Source: Chromatiaceae bacterium
GTDB taxonomy: Bacteria; Pseudomonadota; Gammaproteobacteria; Chromatiales; Chromatiaceae
Assembly (NCBI GenBank): GCA_016938795.1
Contig: JAFGTZ010000352.1
Location: 1 to 7,388 of the forward strand
Direction of reading: 5' to 3'
DNA length: 7,388 nucleotides
Positions 1 to 6,089 of this stretch are shown one piece after another (position 1 is the stretch's first letter; each line of letters begins with the position of its first letter). The notes below the pieces were generated by a model, which was not told the origin of the DNA, made no database searches, and was given only the letters and a program-made list of their open reading frames with translations. The translations under genes and the position numbers were made by a program.

Positions 1-1181
1 ACCTGATAGAGCCCAGCGGCATCCCAGGCCTCGGCGATGATGCGCGTGGCGGCCAGGGTGTCGGAGAGTTCGATGCCCCAGAGCACTGGCGGATTGGCCA
101 GTGGATGCCCATCGGAGCCGCGCGCCATGGCACTCGCGAGATCGAAGCGGAAGCCATCGACGTGCATCTCGCGCACCCAGTACTCAAGCGCATCCAGAAT
201 GAAGCGCGCAACCAGCGGATGATTGGCGTTGACCGTGTTGCCGCAGCCCGTGAAATCGAGGTAGAGGCTTTTGTCGATGCTGTCGAGGCAATAAAAGGTT
301 TCGTTACCGAGCCCCTTGAAGTTGAGCACGGGCCCGCCCCTGCCGCCCTCGCTGGTGTGATTGAACACCACATCGAGAATGACCCCAATGCGCGCGCGGT
401 GCAGCGCCTTGACCATGTCGCGAAATTCGCGCCGATGATCGACTGGGTCGGGGCTGACACAATAACCCGGATGGGGCGCAAAGAAACCGAAGGTGCTGTA
501 ACCCCAGACGTTGCGCAGCCCCGCCTCCCAGACCTGCGGGGGCACGTCCTGCTCGTCGAAGGCCATGACAGGCATCAGCTCGACATGGGTGATGCCGAGC
601 GACTTGAGATAGGGAATCTTCTCGATGAGTCCGAGAAAGGTGCCCGGGTGGCGCACCCCGGCGCTCGGGTGACGGGTAAAGCCGCCCACGTGCAGCTCGT
701 AGATGATGGTCTGCTCGGTCGGCACATGCAGCGGGGCGTCGCCTTCCCAGTCGTACTCATCGGCGAGCACCACAGCACGCGGAGAATCATGGGGGCTGAC
801 CCCCTGATTCTGGCGCCGCCAGCGATCCCAATGGCACACATTCACCGCGCGCGCCCAGGGATCGACCAGCTCGACCCGGGAATCGAAGCGCCAGCCATGG
901 CCGCGCGGATCGTGCGGTCCGTCCATGCGCCAGCTGTAGTGCGTGCCGAGGGGCAGATCGACCACCAGCACATGCCAGGTGAAGAAGGTGCGGTTAATCT
1001 CCGGATCGAGCCGAATGATCTGGAAGGGTTCGCGGCTCTCGGCCTCGGCATAGAGCAGCAGCTCAGCGCCTGTCGCGTGGCGACTGAACACCGAAAAGTT
1101 TACGCCATCGTCCTCGACGCTAGCGCCCGAGGGATAACGGCGTCCCGGCAGGCACTGGTAGGAATCCTGATAGACTGACAT
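1..1181 (-). CDS. glgX: Glycogen debranching enzyme GlgX, N-terminal part (runs off the left edge)
   Basis: GlgX hydrolyses alpha-1,6 branch linkages of glycogen limit dextrins in the cytoplasm, releasing short maltooligosaccharides during glycogen breakdown. The minus-strand frame starts at ATG 1181 and stays open for 393 codons to the window edge. The N-terminus (LPGRRYPSGAS, then GVNFSVFS) is typical of the CBM48 domain that opens GlgX/isoamylase proteins. The GH13 barrel follows: NVWGYSTFGFFAPHPGY, region I DVVFNHT (residues 270-276), region II GFRFDLAS (343-350, nucleophile Asp347 and invariant Arg345) and region III IIAEAWD (381-387, acid/base Glu384). The third catalytic Asp lies beyond the edge; family members are about 650-720 residues, so a little over half is present. 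No good Shine-Dalgarno precedes the ATG, but the N-terminus matches the family. TreX-type isoamylase is the main alternative. The subfamily call is firm; exact specificity is inferred. Confidence 0.95.
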   Translation of the reverse strand, partial: MSVYQDSYQCLPGRRYPSGASVEDDGVNFSVFSRHATGAELLLYAEAESREPFQIIRLDPEINRTFFTWHVLVVDLPLGTHYSWRMDGPHDPRGHGWRFDSRVELVDPWARAVNVCHWDRWRRQNQGVSPHDSPRAVVLADEYDWEGDAPLHVPTEQTIIYELHVGGFTRHPSAGVRHPGTFLGLIEKIPYLKSLGITHVELMPVMAFDEQDVPPQVWEAGLRNVWGYSTFGFFAPHPGYCVSPDPVDHRREFRDMVKALHRARIGVILDVVFNHTSEGGRGGPVLNFKGLGNETFYCLDSIDKSLYLDFTGCGNTVNANHPLVARFILDALEYWVREMHVDGFRFDLASAMARGSDGHPLANPPVLWGIELSDTLAATRIIAEAWDAAGLYQ

Positions 1182-1215
1182 GGGACAGCGTCGCGCGGAA
1201 ATGTTTAACGGCAAC

Positions 1216-1224
1216 ATCATAACA
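1216..1224 (-). promoter_or_regulatory. Candidate extended -10 promoter for glgX
   Basis: On the minus strand the sequence reads TGTTATGAT. This is an extended -10 (TGn) followed by TATGAT, which matches TATAAT at five of six positions. It lies about 35 bases before the glgX start codon, giving a leader of roughly 28 bases. No recognisable -35 hexamer sits 15-18 bases upstream, which is tolerated when the extended TGn element is present. It fits the 163-base gap separating glgX from the MFS gene. This is motif-based inference only. Confidence 0.35.
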
Positions 1225-1329
1225 CGCGAACCTCAGTTGCTCGCGCATCGCACCATTCAAACCGCCACACTCAAGACCCATGACAGAGGCGTTGTTCGGT
1301 TAGCGCCGCCGTCATCTCATGTCACAGGG

Positions 1330-1342
1330 GGCAATTCTTGCC
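1330..1342 (-). other. Small stem-loop just after the MFS stop codon
   Basis: A perfect 5-base-pair inverted repeat with a 3-base loop (GGCAA-gaa-TTGCC on the minus strand) begins two bases after the MFS stop codon. It is placed where a terminator would be, but no run of U follows, so it is not a convincing intrinsic terminator. It could stabilise a 3' end or be chance. Confidence 0.25.
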
Positions 1343-1344
1343 GT

Positions 1345-2481
1345 TCAGCGCGACGGCGCCTTCATCCAGCACCAGCCGATCACCAGCCCAAAGGCGGCGG
1401 CAATGGCGGCGACACCAAAGGTGACGAGGGGGCCGGCATCGGTCCACAGCAGGCCGCCGATGAGACTCCCGCTCGCCCCGCCCAGCCCGAAGCTCAGGCT
1501 GTTGTAGAGCGCCTGACCGCGCCCCTGGGTGCGACCGGAAAAGGCATGATGGACCCAATGAATGGCCGCCGCGTGAAAGCTGCCAAAGGTGGCTGCGTGC
1601 AGCAGCTGCGCGACAATCTGCAACCCAAGCTGCCCGATAAAGGCGCCAATCACCAGCCAGCGCACAATCGCCAGGGCCAGACTCCAGAGCAGCACCCGGC
1701 GCGCCCCAAACCGCTCGAGCAGATGGTGCATGACCAGAAAGATGGCCACTTCGGCGATCACCCCCAGTGACCAGAGCCAACCCACCGAGGAGCTGGAATA
1801 GCCCGCCGCCTCCAGATGGATGGAGTAAAAGGCGTAGTAGATGCCATGCCCGAGCTGCATCAGGAAGCAGGCCGCAAAAAAGGCCAGGGTCTCGGGACGG
1901 GCGAGCAGCGCGCGCAGCCCAGGGCTGGCGTCATCATGCGCCGGCGGCGCGCTGTCGGGAATGAAAAGCGCGCTTAGCCAGATGCCGACCAGGAGTGCCA
2001 GCACCCAGAGCGGAACCACAGCGAACGACGCGGTCTCCAGCTGGATGCCCAGGATGGCCACCACCAGGATGAAACCAATGGATCCCCAAAGACGGACCAG
2101 GGCGTAGCGGCTGGGACGCTCGCGCAGATGGTTGAAGGTGACCGCCTCGACCTGAGGCAATGCGGCATTCCAGAAAAAGCTGAACAGCAGCATCGCCAGG
2201 GCCATGAGCCAGAGGCCCTGAGCGACCAAGACAGGTGCGAAGGCCAGCAGCGACAGGAGCGTGGCCAGACGCACCAGCGGCATACGCCGCCCGCTCTGAT
2301 CAACCAGATGCCCCCAGACCATCGGGGCCACAATCTTGGTGCCCGAGAGGATCGCCATGAGCAGGCCGATGGCCAGGGCGTCATAGCCCTCCGCCTGAAG
2401 ATACAGAGACCAATAGGGTACAAGCACCCCGAGCGAGGCAAAATAGAACAGATAGTAGGCCGAGAGGCGCCAGTAGGGCAT
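1345..2481 (-). CDS. MFS transporter, HcaT-like (MFS_1_like family)
   Basis: This is an inner-membrane secondary transporter of 378 residues, close to the 379 of E. coli HcaT. It is hydrophobic throughout with about 12 membrane segments. After segment 2 it has the MFS motif A loop, GHLVDQSGRRMPLVR (residues 57-71). The opening MPYWRLSAYYLFYFASLG and the KIVAP stretch before motif A resemble the PF12832 group, which includes HcaT. I chose ATG 2481: it puts that conserved start at residue 1 and leaves a 19-base gap after aroC. The upstream ATG at 2559 would add 26 polar, Arg-rich residues and overlap aroC by 59 bases. No strong ribosome-binding site is visible, so translational coupling with aroC is likely. 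It is the last gene of the apparent tolC-aroC-MFS operon. As I recall, an MFS gene also follows aroC in pseudomonads. The substrate is unknown; the 3-phenylpropionate label used for this family should not be taken as established here. Confidence 0.88.
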   Translation of the reverse strand: MPYWRLSAYYLFYFASLGVLVPYWSLYLQAEGYDALAIGLLMAILSGTKIVAPMVWGHLVDQSGRRMPLVRLATLLSLLAFAPVLVAQGLWLMALAMLLFSFFWNAALPQVEAVTFNHLRERPSRYALVRLWGSIGFILVVAILGIQLETASFAVVPLWVLALLVGIWLSALFIPDSAPPAHDDASPGLRALLARPETLAFFAACFLMQLGHGIYYAFYSIHLEAAGYSSSSVGWLWSLGVIAEVAIFLVMHHLLERFGARRVLLWSLALAIVRWLVIGAFIGQLGLQIVAQLLHAATFGSFHAAAIHWVHHAFSGRTQGRGQALYNSLSFGLGGASGSLIGGLLWTDAGPLVTFGVAAIAAAFGLVIGWCWMKAPSR

Positions 2482-2500
2482 GAGAGCGGCGCGCGGCGCC

Positions 2501-3610
2501 TCAGCGAGACGCCAGAGCCGTGCCGGGAATGGGCGGTGTCGGCGGCGCGACCCCGGCATTCTGAGCGCGGTTCCGCAGCAGATGATCCATGAGCACCAGC
2601 GCCAGCATGGCCTCGGCGATGGGGGTGGCGCGAATGCCCACGCAGGGATCGTGACGTCCGGTGGTAACCACCTCGCAGGGCGCGCCCGAGCGGTCGATGC
2701 TGCGCCCCGGCACCCGAATGCTGGAGGTGGGCTTGAGCGCGATGCGCACGATCAGATCCTGCCCCGAGGAGATGCCGCCGAGGATGCCCCCAGCATGGTT
2801 GGAGAGAAAACCCTCGGGGGTCAGCTCGTCGCGATGTTCCGAGCCGCGTTGCTCGATGCAGCCGAACCCGTCGCCAATCTCCACGCCCTTGACCGCATTG
2901 ATGCTCATCATGGCCCCGGCGATATCGGCATCGAGACGTCCGAAGACCGGTTCGCCCAGCCCCGCCGGCATGCCGCTCGCCACCACCGTCACCGCCGCGC
3001 CGATGGAGTCGCCGGCCCGGCGTAGGTCATCCATGAAGGTCTCCAGCTCGGGCAGGGTCTCGACGCAGGGCCAGAAGAAGGGGTTGCGTTCGATAAGATC
3101 GGCATCGAAGCTGCGTGGACGCCAGGGGCCGAGCGCGGAGAGATGGCCCTGGATGCGAATGCCGAGCGTCTCGGCCAGATATTTCTTGGCAATGGCGCCC
3201 GCAGCCACCCGCACCGCCGTCTCGCGCGCCGAGGAGCGCCCGCCGCCCCGGTAGTCGCGCACCCCGTATTTTTGATCGTAGCTGTAATCGGCATGCCCCG
3301 GACGATAGCGCTCGGCAATGGGGCCGTAGTCCTTGGAACGTTGATCCTCGTTGCGGATCAGCAGCCCGATGGGGGTTCCGGTTGTCCGGCCTTCGAAAAC
3401 GCCGGAGAGGATTTCAACGCTGTCGGACTCACGCCGTTGAGTGGTATGACGCGACTGCCCCGGCTTGCGTCGGTCGAGATCGACTTGCAGATCCTCGGGC
3501 GCGAGCGCCAGTCCCGGCGGACAGCCATCGACGATGCCGCCGATGGCCGGCCCGTGACTTTCGCCAAAGGTTGAGACGACAAAGAGGGTTCCGAAGCTGT
3601 TGCCCGACAT
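2501..3610 (-). CDS. aroC: Chorismate synthase
   Basis: AroC catalyses the last step of the shikimate pathway, the 1,4-anti-elimination of phosphate from 5-enolpyruvylshikimate-3-phosphate to give chorismate. It needs reduced FMN and works in the cytoplasm as a homotetramer. The 369-residue protein has the usual bacterial length. Visible signatures are MSGNSFGTLFVVSTFGESHG at the N-terminus (His19), YRPGHADYSYDQKYG with the second invariant His (His106), GGGRSSARETAVRVAAGA (from about residue 122) and the C-terminal GRHDPCVGIRATPIAEAM (RHDP at 319-322). All core motifs are intact. The start is fixed by the conserved N-terminus, 18 bases after the tolC stop. A weak GGCGG about ten bases before the ATG is the only ribosome-binding candidate. 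It appears cotranscribed with tolC upstream and the MFS gene downstream. Confidence 0.98.
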   Translation of the reverse strand: MSGNSFGTLFVVSTFGESHGPAIGGIVDGCPPGLALAPEDLQVDLDRRKPGQSRHTTQRRESDSVEILSGVFEGRTTGTPIGLLIRNEDQRSKDYGPIAERYRPGHADYSYDQKYGVRDYRGGGRSSARETAVRVAAGAIAKKYLAETLGIRIQGHLSALGPWRPRSFDADLIERNPFFWPCVETLPELETFMDDLRRAGDSIGAAVTVVASGMPAGLGEPVFGRLDADIAGAMMSINAVKGVEIGDGFGCIEQRGSEHRDELTPEGFLSNHAGGILGGISSGQDLIVRIALKPTSSIRVPGRSIDRSGAPCEVVTTGRHDPCVGIRATPIAEAMLALVLMDHLLRNRAQNAGVAPPTPPIPGTALASR

Positions 3611-3628
3611 GGATCAAAGACCGCCGGA

Positions 3629-4981
3629 TCAATAGGCAGGCGGCGGAACCAAATCCGCCGGATCAAGCCAGGCGTTGGCCTTGGCGAGCGTTTCACGGCT
3701 CAGGGTGCTGGTGGCCTGATGCAGCTTGATGCCGTTAATGATGTAGCTGTAGCGCGCGTTGAGATAGTCGTATTCGGCCTGGAAGAGATTGCGCTGGGCA
3801 TTGAGCACATCGACCTGGGTGCGGGTGCCAACCTCCAGTCCTGCCTGGGTGGATTCGAGCGCCGAGCGTGCCGAAACGATGGCCGCCTGACGCGCCTTGA
3901 CGTCCTCGATACTGCTCAGTACACCCCGGAAGGCATCCTTGGCCTGCTGGTGCACCTGCCGGCGGGTCTGGTCGAGCCGATCTTGGGCGGCGCGGAAGTT
4001 ATAGCCGGCCTCGCGCGTGCGCGAGCTGACTGCCCCGCCCTGGAAGAGCGGCACATTGAGCGAGAGACCCACGAAACCCGTGTCGGCGTCGGTTCCGGTT
4101 TCGGCGCCACTGCGCGCCACGTCGTACCCGGCCTGCAGATCCAGAGTGGGATAATGCCCCGAGCGCTGAATCTCGATGGACTTGCGCGCCGCGTTGGCCG
4201 CTTCACCTGCGGCGATGACGCCATAGTTGCCGCTCAGCGCCGTCTCAGCCCAGGTATTCAGATCATTGGGTTCGGGTGGAGCAAGCGGCAGCGTCTCGCC
4301 CAGACGGGCGAGCGGCGCCTGGATAGGACCAACGATGGTGCGCAGCGCCTCCCAGGCGTTGCCGAGCAGGTTGCGCGCGGCGATGACATCGGCGCGCGAG
4401 CGGTCGAAGGCGGCCTGACTTTCGTTCACGTCGGTGATGGCCACCAGCCCGACATCGAAGCGCTGTTTCGACTGTTCGAGCTGGCGCTCGTTGGCGCGCA
4501 GCAGGGCCTCGTTCACGGTGACGAAGTCAGCCGCGCGCAAGACAGCAAAATAGGCCTCAGTGGTCTGCACCATGAGTGCGATCTGGGCGTTGCGAAACTC
4601 CGCCTCAGCCTGGGCGATGACATGATCAGTCTGCTTGAGCGTCATCCAGCTCGCGCGGTTAAAAAGGCTTTGATTGACCACGGCGCGCGCGCCACGACTG
4701 CTGAACTCGTCGGTGCGCTCATAGTCCATCCCCAACGAACTGGTGCCCGAGGATTCGACATTCTGATAGTCGAGTTCCCCGACCAGGCTCAGGCTGGGGA
4801 GCAGCAGCGCGCGCGCCTGCGGCCGGGCCTCGCGGGTGGCGAATAGCCGTTGCTCGGACTCGCGCAGACTGGGCGCGCTCTGCGCGGCCAGATCGTAGAT
4901 CTGCAACAGATCCTCGGCCTGGCTGGGTGCGGCGAGTGTGGCGAGAGAGGTCAGGAGCAGGATGGAGAAAGACGTCCGCAT
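3629..4981 (-). CDS. tolC: TolC-family outer-membrane channel protein
   Basis: TolC-type proteins form trimeric channels through the outer membrane and a long periplasmic tunnel. They dock with periplasmic adaptors of type I secretion or RND/ABC efflux systems. The product is 450 residues, somewhat shorter than the 493-residue E. coli precursor. Residues 1-22 form a signal peptide ending APSQA before Glu23, an acceptable signal peptidase I site. The mature part shows the two-fold repeated outer-membrane efflux architecture (about 23-205 and 225-420). It has long helical stretches rich in Gln, Ala and Arg and typical strings such as RFDVGLVAITDVNESQAAFD and LEVGTRTQVDVLNAQRNLFQ at equivalent places in the two repeats. 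The last string is characteristic of type I secretion TolC proteins. An AGGA 11 bases before the ATG may bind the ribosome. It is the first gene of the tolC-aroC-MFS unit. The HlyD-type adaptor gene at 6088-7347, on the same strand, could be a partner; that is inferred. Confidence 0.93.
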   Translation of the reverse strand: MRTSFSILLLTSLATLAAPSQAEDLLQIYDLAAQSAPSLRESEQRLFATREARPQARALLLPSLSLVGELDYQNVESSGTSSLGMDYERTDEFSSRGARAVVNQSLFNRASWMTLKQTDHVIAQAEAEFRNAQIALMVQTTEAYFAVLRAADFVTVNEALLRANERQLEQSKQRFDVGLVAITDVNESQAAFDRSRADVIAARNLLGNAWEALRTIVGPIQAPLARLGETLPLAPPEPNDLNTWAETALSGNYGVIAAGEAANAARKSIEIQRSGHYPTLDLQAGYDVARSGAETGTDADTGFVGLSLNVPLFQGGAVSSRTREAGYNFRAAQDRLDQTRRQVHQQAKDAFRGVLSSIEDVKARQAAIVSARSALESTQAGLEVGTRTQVDVLNAQRNLFQAEYDYLNARYSYIINGIKLHQATSTLSRETLAKANAWLDPADLVPPPAY

Positions 4982-5045
4982 GGGGGTTCGATTCCTGAGG
5001 GAGATGGCTCGCTACAAGGATCCACGCCTGGGGCCAGTGGCGCGG

Positions 5046-5067
5046 CCTTGGGGTTGGGGAGCCAAGG
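5046..5067 (-). other. Inverted repeat in the predicted tolC leader RNA
   Basis: CCTTGG and CCAAGG form a perfect six-base inverted repeat around a 10-base spacer, just downstream of the predicted tolC transcription start. It could form a modest hairpin in the leader or be a protein-binding site. Six bases can arise by chance, so this is weak. Confidence 0.2.
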
Positions 5068-5084
5068 ATTCGTGAATTCGGGAG

Positions 5085-5113
5085 AGTATAGGGAGAATCC
5101 GGGCAGCGCTCAA
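5085..5113 (-). promoter_or_regulatory. Sigma70-type promoter for the tolC-aroC-MFS operon
   Basis: On the minus strand TTGAGC (5108-5113) and TATACT (5085-5090) are separated by exactly 17 bases. They match TTGACA at four of six positions and TATAAT at five of six. Transcription would begin near 5078 and leave a leader of about 97 bases before the tolC ATG. This is the best promoter match I found. The same intergenic region must also serve the divergent lipoprotein gene, for which I see no comparably good hexamers. Confidence 0.6.
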
Positions 5114-5132
5114 ATCTCAAGATCACCGAATC

Positions 5133-5136
5133 AGGA
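5133..5136 (+). promoter_or_regulatory. Shine-Dalgarno deciding the lipoprotein start
   Basis: AGGA lies six bases before ATG 5143, an ideal spacing. The alternative ATG at 5176 has only a GAGAAG at a similar distance. The site therefore favours 5143, although the later start would give a signal peptide of more usual length. Confidence 0.5.
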
Positions 5137-5142
5137 TAGACT

Positions 5143-5637
5143 ATGCGTCAACAGACTCCACCGAGAAGCAACGCCATGTTCCCAATCCCGCGAATCCCCA
5201 AGCGCATCCAGATAGCAACCTTAAGCGCCCTCCTCCTGTCAGTTGCCCTAGGCGGCTGTGTCGCCTCCATCCCGGGACGCGATGGACAGCGCGCCAGCCC
5301 CGAGGCAACGCCCTCGGCCTGCCTGGAGGCGTGCGCGCTGGCCCGGACGCAGTGCGAGCAGCGCCAGCAGCTGCGCGAGGTCGAGTGCCTGAAGCAACAG
5401 CAGCAGCTTCGCGCGAACTATGAAGACTGTTTGGCCTCGGGCTCGGCGGCCTGTCTGCGCCCGGATCGCTGCATCGGGGCGGATCTGAGGCTGTGCGAGC
5501 GTCAGTGGCGCCAATGCTGCGAGCGCTGTGAGGCGCGCGCCCGTTTTGCACCAGAGGCTGAAAGCCAGGCCGAGACTGGCGCGGACACCCAAAACACCCA
5601 GCCCGACAGCGCTTCGGCGCCTGCATCGGGCGCCTAA
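5143..5637 (+). CDS. Cysteine-rich putative lipoprotein of unknown function
   Basis: I do not recognise this 164-residue protein. The N-terminus has basic residues (RIPKR), a hydrophobic stretch (about 24-36) and a lipobox LGGC ending at Cys39, so the product is probably a lipid-anchored envelope protein. Starting at the second Met (5176) would put the lipid Cys at residue 28, a more ordinary signal length; AGGA before 5143 supports the longer form. The mature domain carries 11 further Cys, at residues 60, 64, 71, 82, 96, 104, 110, 118, 125, 126 and 129, within Gln/Arg/Glu-rich, probably helical sequence. The C-terminal 35 residues are Ala/Glu/Thr/Ser-rich and likely disordered. Spacing C-x3-C-x6-C at 60-71 is mirrored as C-x6-C-x3-C at 118-129, suggesting a disulfide-linked helical hairpin. 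There is no CxxCH haem motif. The gene is divergent from tolC and 42 bases upstream of the coiled-coil gene, with which it may be cotranscribed. The ORF is well supported; the function is unknown. Confidence 0.8.
   Translation: MRQQTPPRSNAMFPIPRIPKRIQIATLSALLLSVALGGCVASIPGRDGQRASPEATPSACLEACALARTQCEQRQQLREVECLKQQQQLRANYEDCLASGSAACLRPDRCIGADLRLCERQWRQCCERCEARARFAPEAESQAETGADTQNTQPDSASAPASGA
5616..5634 (+). other. Stem-loop at the very end of the lipoprotein gene
   Basis: GGCGCC, a 7-base loop and GGCGCC form a perfect six-pair GC stem whose last base touches the TAA stop codon. No U-tract follows, so it is not an intrinsic terminator by itself. It could attenuate or protect mRNA between the two plus-strand genes. 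In DNA this GC-rich it may be chance. Confidence 0.2.
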
Positions 5638-5679
5638 GTTGGCACAGATCGCCATGAGCCTGCGCAAGGGATCCTGATC

Positions 5680-6072
5680 ATGCGTTCAACCATTGCACTC
5701 TACGAGGCGCTCAGCTCAGCCCCGGATGAGCGGGCGCGCGCCAAGATCATCGCCGAGGCCTTCGAGCAGCTTGAGGAGCGCTACCCGCATCTCTCCGAAC
5801 TGGCCACGCAAGGGCATGTGCGCGAAAGCGAGCTGCGCCTGCAAAAGGACATCGAGCAGGTGCGCGCCGAGCTGCGCGAGAGCGAGCTGCGCCTGCAAAA
5901 GGAGATCGAGCAGGTGCGCGCCGAGCTGCGCGAGAGCGAACTGCGCCTGCTCAAGGAAATCGAAGGGGTCAGGAAAGAGGTCGCCACCGTCAAGGTGGAT
6001 CTGCTCAAGTGGATGGTGCCGCTCATGCTCGGACAGGTTGCCCTGATTGCTGCCCTGGTCAAATTGCTCTGA
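5680..6072 (+). CDS. Small membrane-anchored coiled-coil protein with 18-residue repeats
   Basis: The 130-residue product has three parts. Residues 1-47 are a helical N-terminal segment (SSAPDERARAKIIAEAFEQL). Residues 48-101 hold three tandem 18-residue repeats of the type RESELRLQKEIEQVRAEL, strongly charged and predicted coiled coil. Residues 111-130 are a C-terminal membrane segment (WMVPLMLGQVALIAALVKLL). This layout resembles the bacterial DUF1640 (CCDC90/MCUR1-like) proteins, which also end in a W-x-hydrophobic-Q-AA-I-AALVKLL-like anchor. I infer that relation from the general look, and no function is established for the bacterial members. AAGGGA eight bases before the ATG is a good ribosome-binding site. 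No signal peptide is seen; as a tail-anchored protein the coiled coil probably faces the cytoplasm. The gene follows the lipoprotein gene by 42 bases and converges on the adaptor gene. Confidence 0.85.
   Translation: MRSTIALYEALSSAPDERARAKIIAEAFEQLEERYPHLSELATQGHVRESELRLQKDIEQVRAELRESELRLQKEIEQVRAELRESELRLLKEIEGVRKEVATVKVDLLKWMVPLMLGQVALIAALVKLL
5821..5982 (+). repeat. Three tandem copies of a 54-base in-frame repeat
   Basis: Copies are at 5821-5874, 5875-5928 and 5929-5982. The first two differ at only two of 54 bases (GAA/GAG and GAC/GAG). The third is diverged in its second half. Each encodes 18 residues of the coiled coil. The near-identity of copies one and two points to a recent duplication or to homogenisation, so copy number may vary between strains. 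Confidence 0.95.
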
Positions 6073-6073
6073 G

Positions 6074-6089
6074 GGAGCCCAGCGGCTTC
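6074..6089 (+). terminator. Weak terminator-like hairpin between convergent genes
   Basis: GGAGCC-cagc-GGCTTC can form a six-pair stem in plus-strand RNA (one G-U pair), followed by AGTTTG. It occupies the 15-base space between the stop codons of the coiled-coil gene and the convergent adaptor gene, and reaches into the adaptor's stop codon. The U-tract is only three bases, so termination would be inefficient or factor-assisted. It could serve the plus-strand pair. Confidence 0.3.

Noticed and set aside
105..1178. 357-codon open frame on the plus strand
   Set aside because: It is antisense to glgX, whose catalytic motifs are intact on the minus strand. The plus-strand translation has no recognisable domain. 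Long antisense frames are expected in GC-rich coding DNA.
1322..1780. 152-codon minus-strand frame overlapping the MFS 3' end
   Set aside because: It is out of frame with the MFS gene, whose membrane segments run to the end of its own frame. There is no independent start signal or domain.
2482..2559. Upstream ATG at 2559 as the MFS start
   Set aside because: It would add 26 Arg/Pro-rich residues and overlap aroC by 59 bases, whereas MPYWRLSAYYLFYF is the natural family N-terminus.
3719..4846. 375-codon open frame on the plus strand
   Set aside because: It is antisense to the TolC-family gene, which has a signal peptide and family motifs. The plus-strand translation has no coherent features.
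5087..5092. TATAGG as a -10 for the plus-strand lipoprotein gene
   Set aside because: No acceptable -35 hexamer lies 15-19 bases upstream, and the site overlaps the better minus-strand -10 element.
5143..5637. Cys-rich lipoprotein as a multihaem cytochrome
   Set aside because: There is no CxxCH motif and no His near the cysteines.
5654..5677. Seven-codon ORF (MSLRKGS) just before the coiled-coil gene
   Set aside because: It ends two bases before the ATG at 5680 and overlaps its ribosome-binding site, so a leader-peptide role is imaginable. It is too short to separate from chance and has no ribosome-binding site of its own.
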